From Dirofilaria immitis (lineage: Eukaryota; Nematoda; Chromadorea; Rhabditida; Onchocercidae): 64,000 bases of DNA. Below are positions 1-10,911 of this stretch, in pieces; the first letter of the stretch is position 1; each line of letters opens with the position of its first letter. Under the pieces are notes generated by a model. It had not been told where the DNA came from and ran no database searches. It worked only from the letters and a program-made list of their open reading frames with translations. A program made the position numbers and the translations under genes. The stretch covers positions 1,639,501 through 1,703,500 of the forward strand of contig JAKNDB010000098.1 in the NCBI GenBank assembly GCA_024305405.1, given 5' to 3'.

Positions 1-746
1 GTTTAACACATATGTTAAATAAATATATAATATCTTAATATGATACTAAATGGATGTTAATATTATGAAGATATTTTAATAATGAAGTGGGACAAAAACG
101 GTGATATTTTTATGCGCTGCTAAGAAGAGACTTATTATAATAAGCATCGAAGCCGTTTCAAACATTATTAGAGAAACATCATCAAATTCAAAAGGAATAT
201 AATTATCATTTTTTATCCATCAATGACTTGACTCAAATATAGAAAGAATATTATGTGAATATTATGTATGAAAACGCTGCTAAGTTCACGACTTATTTCC
301 CTCTTTAAGTAAAAACAAGAATTATAAACAGTGAAACACAAAAGCATGAAAAAAGCAACAACCAATTTCTTCCTAATTTCTAATTTTAAGAGAATTATAA
401 TTAACGTTTAGCAATTTCCCCATATGCATGAAAAAGTTTGAATATGATTTGAAATAGAGAAAAGGAAAATTGCAGAAAATAATTTTCCAAATAATATATT
501 TCTGACATTACAATTTGGAATGGATCAAGTAAAGGAACATGATTTATTGTTTGAAATATTTTGAATTTTCCGTAGCTTGTTCTTACTATTTAGTTTTCTG
601 CACGCATTTTAAAGCTACACAAACAAAAACCATTCAAGTGATTGTAAAAAATATAATTAAATTACACCAAAAAAAACAGGAACAAAAATTTTCTTTACCT
701 ATGTTTGAGATTATTCAATCAAAATTGAAACAGATACAGTTGAAAC
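1..746. other. left-edge AT-rich sequence, intron or 3' flank of TFIIF alpha
   Basis: No exon is recognisable on either strand. The C-terminal winged-helix domain expected for RAP74 was looked for on the minus strand and not seen. The 141-aa open frame on the plus strand at 539-964 is antisense to the acidic last visible exon of TFIIF alpha and reads as a shadow. The stretch is either an intron leading to exons beyond the window or the gene's 3' flank. Confidence 0.5.
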
Positions 747-2892
747 TTACTCGCTTTCTGAGCCACTATCACTCATATAGTCATACTCTCGACCCTCATC
801 ATCGCCATCATCACTTTCATAAGCTGCTACCTCATCTGCATTCTCTACTCGTTGTCTTTTGTCTTTTCGAGCTCGAACAGCAAGTTTTGAGCTCTAAAGT
901 TAAGAAACTCTGCTCTTTAGCTGATATTATGCCAAACGGTAATTTGATTTCTAGTTTAGTTTAATATAAATCTCATTCATAAGTTTCCATTTAAAATTAA
1001 ATTCATGAGTGTTATTGAATTTCCAAATTACCAACTGAATAAATTTTACCTTTTTGGTTTCAAACTTCTACCAGGAGCATCGTCTTCATCATCGCCTTTT
1101 TCGCCATCAGAATTCTCATCTGAACTGGCCTCATCTTTAATTTTCTGAAAAGGAATTTTATTTTTATTGGGAGAGTGGAAGAAAAAAAATAAAAAATATA
1201 AATACTAGAGTAAACGAACTTACAAGTGATTTTGTTGTTTTTATCATCTGTTCGCCATCTTCATCCATAGCTTTCAACTGTTGCTGTATCTGGGCTTTTA
1301 AGGCAAACTGATTCATAACACGATTTCGCCTAAAAGTATATTATTTTCAATATTTAACTAGAATTTTAAGCTTACACTTTCTCTCAATTTTTGAATATAT
1401 CCTAATTGTCACAATCAATAAGATATCTGATCATTAAATGCGACATCTTTACACTAATGAGGAAAAACATTCAAATGTGATTGTGAATATGTGCCTGAAA
1501 GAGTTAACTTTTAACTATTCTGGTTGACGATGTGTAGATTAAGGATTTTTCACTTTTTAATTTAGCCAAACGAATAAAATAAGCCGTACTCACGAAACCG
1601 TTCTTCTGCTTGATCAATGTCAAGAGTTCGATGAGTTGAAAACGGCATAAACTGATACCACTCGTCAATCTTGTAAGCATGAAATTCTTCACCTGATTTT
1701 AGGAACACCCAATAATCTGCGTGTTCTCCTGCTCCACCTTCACGAATACTACGAAATTTTCGTTCTTTACTACCTGGAAACTTCGTATGACTTAATAAAG
1801 AAAGAAAAAAGGAAAGAATGGAAAAAAACTAATAATATCTATAAAGAAGAAATATATTGTAATACAAGCCATAATTTTAAAATGTAAAATATCTTGGCGG
1901 CTCCACCATTTCTTCGATTATGAAAGGTAGCTAAACTGATAATAAACTAAATATTAAAATAAAACTAAGATACAATTATTATAACGAACTTTAATTGAAA
2001 AATAGGATTAAATATAAGATCAATGCATAAAATGAACAAAATAAAACAGAAGTATGTACTTGAATCTGTAATGCTTAGCATCCAGGGTTGATTATCATGT
2101 TGATAAGTTTGTAACTGAAGTCCATATTTCTTGCGTCGTGCTTCTTCTCTCAACGCTTTACCATATTCGGAGCCTTCTCCATAATCCTATAAAAATGGTT
2201 ATTATTAATCTTAAGCATTTTTACACTTCCGAATTAAGCTAGAAAAAACTGCATGTTCATTATAATTTCAAATTGTTCTTTTAGTTTCAAATAAATCGAA
2301 TTTCCATTAAAGTTAGAAAGAAAAACAAATAAATAAAAAAATTTCCTTTGGAAAAAAGGATATTCATTGAGATTTTACTAGGCAGTAGCAAGTACTTGAG
2401 TTTATTGTATGTCAAGTACTATAAGTACAACAAGTATCATAAACCGTAATGACTTGAATTTCACGCTAATAAAAATTGAAAAAAATTGACCTGCCGGATT
2501 TCACTTGCAGCTGCTTGCTCTTTATTATCTTCACGTGCCATGCGTATGTTATAATCAGCTGTTGCCCATTTACCAGGATCAATTTTTAAAGTAGCATTAA
2601 ATTTCAAAATTGAATAACGCCTAGATCCATTGCGTCTATAAAAGGACATGAAAACTGAAGGAATTATATGATCTTCGAAAAATTAAAAACAAAACAAAAC
2701 AATTCAAATAAATGAATCTGAACTATAAGCACTTCTAATATGAATACTTTATCATCATAAAGTGTAAGAAAAAAATAATGTAAGAAAATGGATATTTCGT
2801 CCAATTTATTATTAAAAACGATATAATAGAATTACTAAAACTTACTTTGGGATACGCACGGCATAATGCTTCGGTGTTGCAGAAGAAGCCAT
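747..2892 (-). CDS. GTF2F1: transcription initiation factor IIF subunit alpha (RAP74), seven visible exons
   Basis: TFIIF alpha binds RNA polymerase II in the nucleus with TFIIF beta, helping pre-initiation complex assembly and elongation. Exons (high to low): 2892-2846, 2635-2491, 2186-2060, 1773-1590, 1329-1224, 1144-1050, 891-751. All join in phase and encode about 281 residues. Family landmarks include KFNATLKIDPGKW, YGKALREEARRKKYG, DNQPWMLSI and FHAYKIDEWYQF, which form the RAP74 dimerisation domain. They are followed by an acidic, charged tail (DENSDGEKGDDEDD, EYDYMSDSGSESE). The start is the ATG directly after the 3' splice signal TTCTGTTTAG. The last visible exon ends GA|GTAAGT, a good donor, but the same bases also read GAG TAA, so the protein either stops at 747 or continues left. 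The family's usual C-terminal winged helix is not visible, which favours continuation. The exon-7 acceptor (TTTAGAG) is atypical. No frameshift is needed. Confidence 0.9.
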
Positions 2893-2903
2893 CTAAACAG
2901 AAG
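2893..2903 (-). promoter_or_regulatory. 3' splice site abutting the TFIIF alpha ATG (candidate trans-splice acceptor)
   Basis: Reading the minus strand, TTCTTCTGTTTAG is immediately followed by the ATG. A 3' splice site with no upstream coding exon, touching the start codon, is the usual nematode arrangement for spliced-leader addition. SCO1, on the same strand, ends 602 bp upstream. A cis-spliced 5' UTR exon is the alternative. Confidence 0.55.
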
Positions 2904-3494
2904 AATGAGATATAGCGAATATGAGATTTAATGCGACGAACTATAAAAGAAATTAGCAATAAAATTTTCAGAAACAGCTTTATCCACCTATTTTATATTA
3001 CTTTCTCTATTAATTTCACTATATTATTTCTTTTTCTTTCTTTCTAAATAATTCTAATCCTTTAAATTAAAAAATCAAACAATAAATAAATTCGCAGTTA
3101 AAACAGATGCTGTTTCAATAATGTGCACTTGCAATAACAGAATTTTATCAATGTCTGCGAAAGTTTATAACTTAATGTAAAACATTCAAAGAATCAGGTT
3201 GAAAGACTGAAAATCATTACATAAAATAAGTAAATTTCTTTGAAATGAACTCCTCAAAATTATAATTATTAGAATTCAACCATTCAACAAGCACAGAAAA
3301 ATAACAAATCTTTACAATATCTTAAAGACAAAAATACAAAGAGATAAAAGATATTAAAAACAATATTTCAAACTTTGCAGCCTTAACAAGGCAAAGGTTA
3401 TAAAACTATAGATATTCCATCACTGCCATGTACTCGCAAATTTTTTTACGAGATTCCTTCACAAATTTCATGAGATTAACAAACACACGTAGAT
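2893..3494. other. intercistronic region between SCO1 and TFIIF alpha
   Basis: About 600 bp of AT-rich sequence between two genes in the same orientation. I see no conserved exon, RNA gene or long repeat. The short distance and the splice acceptor at the downstream ATG make a polycistronic arrangement possible but unproven. Confidence 0.5.
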
Positions 3495-5275
3495 CTAATA
3501 GAATTTAAAACCACGAACTTTTCTTTTTTTCATCGTATCATGCTTAAAAACTTTCAGTTTAATAATTTTTGATATCTCTTCCGCAGAACGATTCTGACCT
3601 GAAACGAATGCCGAACTGAAAGAAATTAATTAATAAATAGAAAAAAAACAAACGAAATAGCAGGACAAAGTATCGAAAAGAAACTGCTTTTAAGAAGAAT
3701 GTGTTTACAAAAGGCGAAACTTTACGAAAGAAAATAGCTTACCATAATAATCATGAAATTCACCATCTGGATCTATTAGATACATGATAACAGTGTGATC
3801 AACAATATAATCATCTTTATCTACTTTAGGTCCTTGACTGTAATAAACTCGAAATGCCTTTGCTACTTTGGCAACCTAAAAAAATGATATGCTCCCTCAA
3901 TTTACTTTTTCACATTTCACTAATTTCAATAAAACTAAAATATCATACCTGTTCCTTTGAACCGGTGTAGCCTTTTATTTTGGGAGAAAACTCTGCGCAA
4001 TATTCTTTCACCCTTTCAACTGTGTCACGTTCTGGATCTACTGATATGAAAACTGGAATTACTTTGATTTTTCTTCACTTTTTTCAAGAATTTCTACGAC
4101 CTAAAATTTGCATAAGTTAGCAATTCTAAATCGCTGAAGTCATGAATTTTAAAATTAAGAAGGTAAAACTGCAAAATAAATATTAGTTTTGACTGTTCTG
4201 TTCTACATGTCAATCAAAGTAAAACTAATAAAACGAAACGTTTCTGAAAAGGTAAATTTTAAGAAAAAGCTAAATTTAAAAAAATTGACCTACCTCAACC
4301 ATTTTTTCGATAGAATCAGGACAGACATCAGGACAGTGAGTGAAACCAAAATATAATAAAAGCCAATTTCCTTTGAGCTGTTCGGATCCTCCTAATTTAC
4401 CATCAAAATCTACCAATTCCCATGAACCACCAATTCGAGCTCTACCGATCGTTTGCTTTCTTTCACTTTCCAGTTCCCTCATTTTCTACAGTGTAAGTCA
4501 AATAATTATAACTGAACTTTCTGTGCAAAATTATATTCCAAAAAATCAAATTTTGAAAATCTTAAATAAAATAAATATACCTTTTCTCGTAAACCTGATA
4601 AAATGATAATCAGAATAACACTGACGCCAACAATAACCATAGCCAGCTTTCCTGTGAAAATTTCTCGAAATCCTTTTTCTAAAAAAATCATTTTAAGCAA
4701 AGTGCTATTTTCTCTGCTTTATTTTCTGTCAAATACGAAGTAATTTGCAATTTAGAATTTTAAAATATCTAATAACTAACCTACCTGGCCTCTTAATTTT
4801 CGAATATTTTCATTGTAATTTGTTGATACTTCATCTGTTTTCAAGGCTTTTTCTAACTCTTCCATATCTACTTTCAAATCATCATCTTTCCCTGCCTTCT
4901 CTAAATTCAGCTTAATTTTACGTCTTAACACAACAGTACTGAATTTCTAAAAACATTTAAGCAAAAACAGAGTCAAATAAAACAAATAGATTCATATAAT
5001 AGTTATTATTTTACTTAAAACTGATATAATAGAAAACAAAGAAATGCGCTATCATCTATTCAATCAAAAATTACAGACGTATCAAATTTTCCTAATATAA
5101 TCATAATCTATAATAAATCATAAATCTTACTTTTTCCATTGACGTTATTAGTTTCAATAGTAGCAAAGTGTAATGAATTAGTAGCATGAAGGAAACATCT
5201 CCTGATGCAATAACACTTAACAGTCGAATTAGATGATGATAATCGTGATAGAACAGCACAGGTTACACGAAACAT
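3495..5275 (-). CDS. SCO1: SCO1/SCO2-like mitochondrial copper chaperone for cytochrome c oxidase
   Basis: SCO proteins sit in the mitochondrial inner membrane and deliver copper to the CuA site of COX2. Exons: 5275-5131, 4946-4781, 4678-4581, 4485-4294, 4100-3949, 3875-3743, 3598-3495; about 329 aa. The order is a basic mitochondrial presequence ([15 protein letters not shown]), a charged matrix segment, one membrane span ([18 protein letters not shown]), then a thioredoxin-fold domain. The domain has the copper ligands CPDVC (Cys near residues 187 and 191) and the partner His in IVDHT (near 278), plus [12 protein letters not shown] and [11 protein letters not shown]. Two exons are out of phase. 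Exon 5 is 152 bp and reads through only if the A5 run (T5 at 4068-4072) had one more A. Exon 1 (145 bp) joins exon 2 only if the A5 at its donor (5131-5135) were one shorter. All motifs are intact, so assembly error is likelier than a pseudogene. Confidence 0.9.
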
Positions 5276-5286
5276 CTGAAAATAGA
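5276..5286 (-). promoter_or_regulatory. 3' splice site abutting the SCO1 ATG (candidate trans-splice acceptor)
   Basis: On the minus strand CTATTTTCAG directly precedes the ATG of the mitochondrial presequence exon. This matches the expected position of a spliced-leader acceptor. No upstream coding exon is evident. Confidence 0.55.
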
Positions 5287-6579
5287 CTAGTTAAGATATC
5301 TAATCATGAAATGTGAATATCTAAGCTAATAAATATCATGTATTTTGAAGATGTAATATGTCACTATGTGTCGAATAAATAGAAAAGAATTTGAAAAATT
5401 ATAATTAGAGTTAAAATTAATGACAAGTAGTGTATCAGTCTCTTATCAGAATATTGCCGCAAGTGACAAGCTTACTTGATTTTATCAAATTGTTCCGATT
5501 ATAAAAGTTAACAAAATTCTTTTGTCTTAGCAAGCGGTGATTGAATAAATGAATAATTTTGAGAATGAAATTTTGATATTCCCAGATCATTCATTGTTTA
5601 TATATTGCTAAACAGTAAGCTAATAATACTACTATTTATTCGAATAGAATATAATCTTCGAGAATAATGCATAAATCTTTATACTCTATTACGAAGATAT
5701 GCTTAATTAATTAATTTGATGAGTGAAACTCAGTTTTGTTCAGAGAAAATATGATCATTTGAGTGCATATATGAAATACTGAATGTTAAACGTGATCGAC
5801 GTCAATGAACACGTAAAATGCGCGAACACAATACCAACATATTAATTGGCTAACTCCACATATATACTGGGAAAACATTTCTCCAAAAAATGAATGAGTG
5901 GAACGGCCACTATTCAAACGGACATTTCAAGGATGATTGTTTGTTTAAATCTTCATAATCGGCATTATCGGTCATTATATTTTCAGTTTACTTTCTTACT
6001 TTGCTATCCTAAACAACGCAGACACTTACTATTTATGCTCTCCTTTTCCTCTCTAACCATATCAAATTTTACAAACTTTCATTGCTCTTACAATAAGAAC
6101 TCTCTTAAAATAAAAACTTATTTTATTACAACGTGTCTCGAAGATTGCTTGCAACTTGTTATGATAGAACGCTATGAAAATTTTTTGGATCAATGAATTG
6201 GTTGCATCATGCTCATTTTTGTGCGTGTTTCGTTAGCTTCGTTTGCTAGATAAGTAAAGTTTGCTAGTAATTTGTAGCAAAATGGATTGCTAATTTACTT
6301 AGCCAGTAAGGAATTTAATGAACTGCTAATTTGCTTGGTTAATAAAAAATTTGATGGACTGCAAGTTTCGCGGTTAATAAGAAATCTAATGGACCGCTGA
6401 TTTCTGTGACTAGCAAGAAATCCAATAGACCGCTAATTTGCTTAATTAATAAATTTTTTCAATTGCTTTGAGAAAAAATCTGATGATTTTTATGCTAACA
6501 CTCATCCGATACTTGTATTTTCGGTAAATGAGAAGCTTTGAAAAGTTTAATTTTTAGTTAGTTTGAAATAATCCGATAA
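5287..6579. other. divergent intergenic region SCO1 / OSTM1
   Basis: This holds the shared upstream sequence of two divergently transcribed genes. A GACGTCA core (ATF/CREB-like) lies near 5799, and an ATTGG (reverse CCAAT) followed by TATATA lies near 5844-5864. These are candidate promoter elements only. A 100-codon plus-strand frame at 5894-6196 has no recognisable similarity. The segment just before OSTM1 is a degenerate direct repeat, listed separately. Confidence 0.35.
6255..6455. repeat. degenerate direct repeats of about 40 bp upstream of OSTM1
   Basis: Four to five diverged copies share the pattern 'gctaatttgcttagttaataagaaattnaatggac'. They end about 125 bp before the OSTM1 start codon. 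Copies differ by several substitutions and small indels, so this is an old tandem array. Confidence 0.6.
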
Positions 6580-9202
6580 ATGAAATTGACGAATAATGTA
6601 GTAGCGCTCTTTACGCTAATTTGGTTTTGTTCTTATGTTATCGCAAACAATGGATTAATTCACATACCAAGCGATCCATACGATTTAAATGCTCCTTGCC
6701 AACCTTACATTGAGGTTGTTTGTTAATGTTTGCTGATAAATATGCACTGAATTTTTAACGGATAAAAATATTCTAAGAAATATGTTGCGGCATAATGAAA
6801 TATCAAACGATTGTTCATGCCACAAATTCTTTTTTTTTTATGTAATGTTATCAATCACTACTAAAAAAAAAAACAATTTAAGCTTATTATTTCGAACATT
6901 AACAATAATTTCTAAAACTGTTAACTAAATTATTACATTTCATTGATTATTTATGTATTTTGTAGAAATTCGCAGAAGCAAGTTCAAAAATGATAAAATG
7001 TGCAACTGTATATTCTTCACCACCGAAAGTTTGCACTTATTGTACTGAAGAATATATTGCTTTAAAACATATCGAATATAAGTTGCTCAATTTGGTAAGC
7101 ATCAATGTCTTCAAAAAAATTTAAGTTTTAAAAGATATTAGCAATGAGACATTACGAATTCATGCTGGACCAATGGCAGTAATAATGAGGAAAGTTAGAT
7201 TCAAACAGATTTATCCGCAAATTTGTATTTCTATATTTAATCCTTGCTCGTTAGTTAATTGAGAAGACCTAATTTTTGATCTGAATTTCCAAGATCGTAT
7301 AATCCTCAGAAACTAAGTTTTTTTAAAAATAGAGTTAATTTTTAGGAAAACGTATTTTCGCATGACAATATAAGTTGCAGTCGTGTAATTTATCAAAATT
7401 ACTTAATTTCCTATGTATCAGAAGTATCGTCTGCAATCACAAGAAACATATGGGAGAATTCACGCTGCTCTTGTAAAGCTTTTATTTTCACGTAGAATTA
7501 TACCAGGAATTCAATTATTTTTTTCTGGAATTTAATTCAATTATTTTTTTCAGGAATTTTTGTATTAGCGTCGTCTTATTATCTTATTATTCATTTTTGG
7601 TAGAGTTTCAGCAAACAATATTTCATGGGCTTAAAGCATTATATACACTATATACATAGTGAATTAGTATATTAAATGAATAGTGCTGAGAATGGCAAGA
7701 TTTCATGTTTGTTTATTGCAGATATATTGGATTAATTATTTAAGCTAAATGTTAAAATTTCGAAGTGGATATCATAAGACATGATAACCCGAAATAGTAA
7801 AACTCCGGAGTAGATATCATATAATATGGCATCCGAACTATTAAAACTCGGAAGTAGATATCATGAGACATGATGGTCAAAAATTGATTATCGTATATGA
7901 ATAGAATTTGCTTTGCATATCTAAATTATATCTTTATTTTATATTCATACTATGCAAATAATTGTTATAGTTATTTGTAAATTTATGTTGTTTTACACGT
8001 TTCATCGTTAGGTAAAACTGGAAGAAGCAATTACTAATAAAAAAATATGAGACTTCTATTTTGAGTCACCGTACAATTTTATGCATTTCAGCCTGTGTGA
8101 ATATCAGCTGGAATTTTGAGACAAACAGTACTGAATACGCTTATTATAACGACACTATAAACTTTCAAAATAAACTGTATGATTGGAGACATTGTGTTTC
8201 CAGTTTCTTTTCTGAGACTAATCAATCAATCATTTGTGATAAATGTCTGAGTTCATTTAATGAATTGTTCCAATTTTACTGGCATATATACGTCACACCA
8301 AATATTAATTTTTGTCTAGATGTCGAAACTACAGTTAGTTTCTTTTTTATTTCTTTTTTGTTAGATAATTATCATAGCTTTGAATACTGTCTAAAACTTA
8401 TTTGGCAAATACTTTTTTCTCGAAAAGTTAACTTTTTCAATTCTTTTTTTAAGTTGAACTTTTTATGAATATTTTAGATGACCTTCATCATATAAAGATT
8501 CATAGTTTTCTCCGTCGTATCCTTCGTGAAAGAAAATAAATGCGTTTTATGAATAGTTGGTCTATTTTTATGATTGAGAATTGATTCATGATGTATAATA
8601 GTTCATACTAATATAAGAACTGATATCATTTATGTAGAGAATGTTTAAAGAGGTTTATAAAATCATTTCATTGAATAATACTATCACGCCATCATAACTT
8701 GCTAATTAAACTACAAAGGTAAAAATGAATTTCAGATGAATGATACAATGAATTTATGGCATAATGTATGGCATTGTCCGGATGACCGAGTGGAAGAATT
8801 ACGAGACTGGACTTTACTTGGATATAGCTTGGTTTTATTAATGATCATAACAGCGTTTTTCTATGCTGGTAGTTACATCCAAAGTTCAGAAATACAAAGG
8901 CATCTTGTGCAATGTTGGTTTTTGTTTAGTTTTTAAATTTAAACTTAACAGTTTCAAAATATTTAAATATTTACGGAATTTTGTTCATACTTAATTTGAG
9001 TTGTTTTCAATGATTTTGTTCCTGAAAATGCAGATTGCAATTGCTGGTGTTTTTTCATATGAAAAATAAAACGAAAAAAATTATAGATTCACAATTGGCA
9101 ATGCCAAGTGGTATACGATCACATCTTCTCAGCTCATCTTTGGATAGAGTATCATCTATGTCATCCACTAGCGGTACTGAGCAGATTACCACTTTAGAGT
9201 GA
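6580..9202 (+). CDS. OSTM1: OSTM1-like lysosomal membrane protein (ClC-7 beta subunit)
   Basis: OSTM1 is a type I membrane glycoprotein that partners the lysosomal Cl-/H+ exchanger ClC-7. Exons: 6580-6714, 6966-7094, 8012-8333, 8736-8913, 9087-9202; about 292 aa against 334 in human. There is a signal peptide (hydrophobic run VVALFTLIWFCSYVIA, then the luminal domain). The luminal domain is cysteine-rich and carries family landmarks: VCTYCTEEY, IICDKCLSSF, FCLDVE and MNLWHNVWHCPDD. A single span (YSLVLLMIITAFFYAGSY) and a short Ser-rich cytosolic tail ending TTLE follow. Several N-glycosylation sequons are present (NISW, NSTE, NQSI). Exon 3 is 322 bp and needs one fewer A in the A7 run at 8039-8045 to read through. 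A TTTTTAG about 25 nt before the ATG could be a trans-splice acceptor. The region match to OSTM1 is by cysteine pattern and topology; confidence is good but not absolute. Confidence 0.8.
7750..7890. repeat. three diverged direct copies of about 48 bp in OSTM1 intron 2
   Basis: The phrase 'taaaactcgga-gtagatatcat-agacatgat' recurs three times with substitutions. It is intronic, with no evidence of function. Confidence 0.55.
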
Positions 9203-9469
9203 TATGTTGTCAGATTTTTTGTTTTAAATGATTAAGTAGAATTACATATTTTATGTGGCAGATAAAATAATCCGTATAATGAATCCTTGACTAGAAAGAT
9301 TACAAGGAAAGCATTTTGTTGATTAAGGAAGGAAAAAAGAAACAATCATTTTACCATATTTTCATGCGAAAATCAAGAAGGATCTAATAATGGTTGACTT
9401 GTTCAATAAGAAAAATAAAAAAACATATCCATAGTTTTCTTAGCTATTTTTATATCCAGCGGCATAATG

Positions 9470-9475
9470 AATAAA
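9470..9475 (+). terminator. AATAAA polyadenylation signal, candidate for OSTM1
   Basis: AATAAA lies about 270 bp downstream of the OSTM1 stop codon, on the coding strand. It is the clearest candidate before UQCRH. The context is AT-rich, so chance occurrence is possible. Confidence 0.4.
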
Positions 9476-10281
9476 GTTTTTCGTTTCCTATATTATTAAA
9501 ATAAGTGCTTTTAATAAAAATAAACTATTCATTTCGCTGTCATTTTCAAATTTTGTTTCCTAACAAATAATTTATTCTTCATTTTTACTTTCATATTTCA
9601 TCGTATGCTTCGTTTGATTTGTTTGCTTGTCTCAATTTGTTTAAAACTTTATTAATGATTGTTTTATATAAATATTTTGACGGGTTTATTAGAAATTATA
9701 GTGATTTAATTATCTTTCATAGTCTGATACATTTGTTTTTGAGAATGGAATGTTTGTCATGTCGTCGGTGTTTTCATCAAGTATTTTTGTATTATAATTT
9801 TGATATATTTTCAATTAGAGATTGTTTCAAAAACAAATCTTATTATCATTTGTTTGTATTATCATTTCCATTGTACATCGATATAGTTCGCTACAATATT
9901 TTATGCGTATTCTTTATGAAGCATAAAACATTTCAAAATTTCAACTTTATTATGCCATTTTTTTGTTTATTTCTCAAATGATATTTTTTTTGATGGTAAT
10001 AAGAAATTGTTTTGCCGTTCGTCGATATTTTATACGTTTTAAGAAAAGGATAACTATGATTTCGGCTTATATATCCAACAGATAAAAATGGGAGAACTTA
10101 ACTTAAAAAGAGAATAAAATATTGAAAATTAGAGATGATTTAATATAGAAATCTTGATCTTGTTTTGTTTTTTTTTCGGATTGAATTCGATTTTTCCTAA
10201 CTTATTCCGATTGCAAGTTAATGACTTCTTTATTTTTCCAGGCTTTCGAATTTACTTATTTTGTAAAGAAGGTTTTGAATC
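9476..10281. other. intergenic region OSTM1 / UQCRH
   Basis: AT-rich spacer of about 0.8 kb. The 120-codon plus-strand frame at 9619-9981 is Phe/Ile/Leu-rich and looks like chance reading of T-rich DNA. A TATTTTTCCAG 3' splice signal ends at about 10241, some 40 nt before the UQCRH ATG, and is a candidate spliced-leader acceptor. Confidence 0.4.
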
Positions 10282-10911
10282 ATGGGAGACGATAATGAAG
10301 TAAGTTTTAAGTTTTATTCATGTAGTTTTTTTTCTACTTGATTTGCAAGTTTCAAGAATTTCCAGTTTATCTAAGTAATAAATAGATTTTCCTTTCATCG
10401 CGCTATAGGAGACTCAACCATCTGCTGTTGACGAGGAAGAAGTAGTGGATGCATTGATTAAATTCCGTGAAGAATGCATAGCTCAAACCGGAAAATGGAA
10501 AAAATTGCTGGATGAGTGTACGGAACGTGTAAATTCCAAAATATCGACCAAAGAATCGTGTCATTACGAAATGGTTGACTATATTCAAGCTCTTGACCAT
10601 TGTGTAAGTTATTTATAAATTTTTTCGAAACACAAGAATTTATGAGTAATTTGTCTGTTAAGCAGCACAGCTGAAATTTGTTTCCGAGAAGCTAATAAAC
10701 AAGAATTGTTATATTTAAAAATAAAGAGAAAGCTTGTACTTTATGTCATTTGTTTTTCAATAAACTATTATTGGATTTATCTTTATATTAATGTGATAAA
10801 AGAAGTAGTTACTTAAAAATTCCTCATTATTTATGAAGTATAATATATGGACAGTTTTAGTGGAATATGAATTTTCAGGCTATGCCTAAGGTTTTCGCAA
10901 CTTTGAAGTAA
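10282..10911 (+). CDS. UQCRH: cytochrome b-c1 complex subunit 6 (hinge protein)
   Basis: This is the small acidic subunit of respiratory complex III that bridges cytochrome c1 and cytochrome c in the intermembrane space. Three exons, 10282-10299, 10409-10603 and 10879-10911, join cleanly in phase to give 81 residues, close to the family size. An acidic N-terminus (MGDDNE, then VDEEEVVDA) is followed by two CX13C motifs, with cysteines at 29, 43, 57 and 71. These pair as the two disulfides of the family's helical hairpin. The C-terminus VFATLK matches the typical LFNNLK ending. The first coding exon is only 18 bp. No indel is needed. The identification is firm despite the short length because the cysteine spacing is exact. 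Confidence 0.93.

Noticed and set aside
539..964. 141-codon plus-strand open frame at the left edge
   Set aside because: Antisense to the acidic last visible exon of TFIIF alpha; the His-rich stretch is the complement of its Asp/Glu codons.
5894..6196. 100-codon plus-strand frame in the SCO1/OSTM1 spacer
   Set aside because: No similarity or splice partner, and the composition fits AT-rich chance reading.
9619..9981. 120-codon plus-strand frame after OSTM1
   Set aside because: Phe/Ile/Leu/Tyr-rich translation of T-rich DNA, lying past the likely OSTM1 poly(A) signal.
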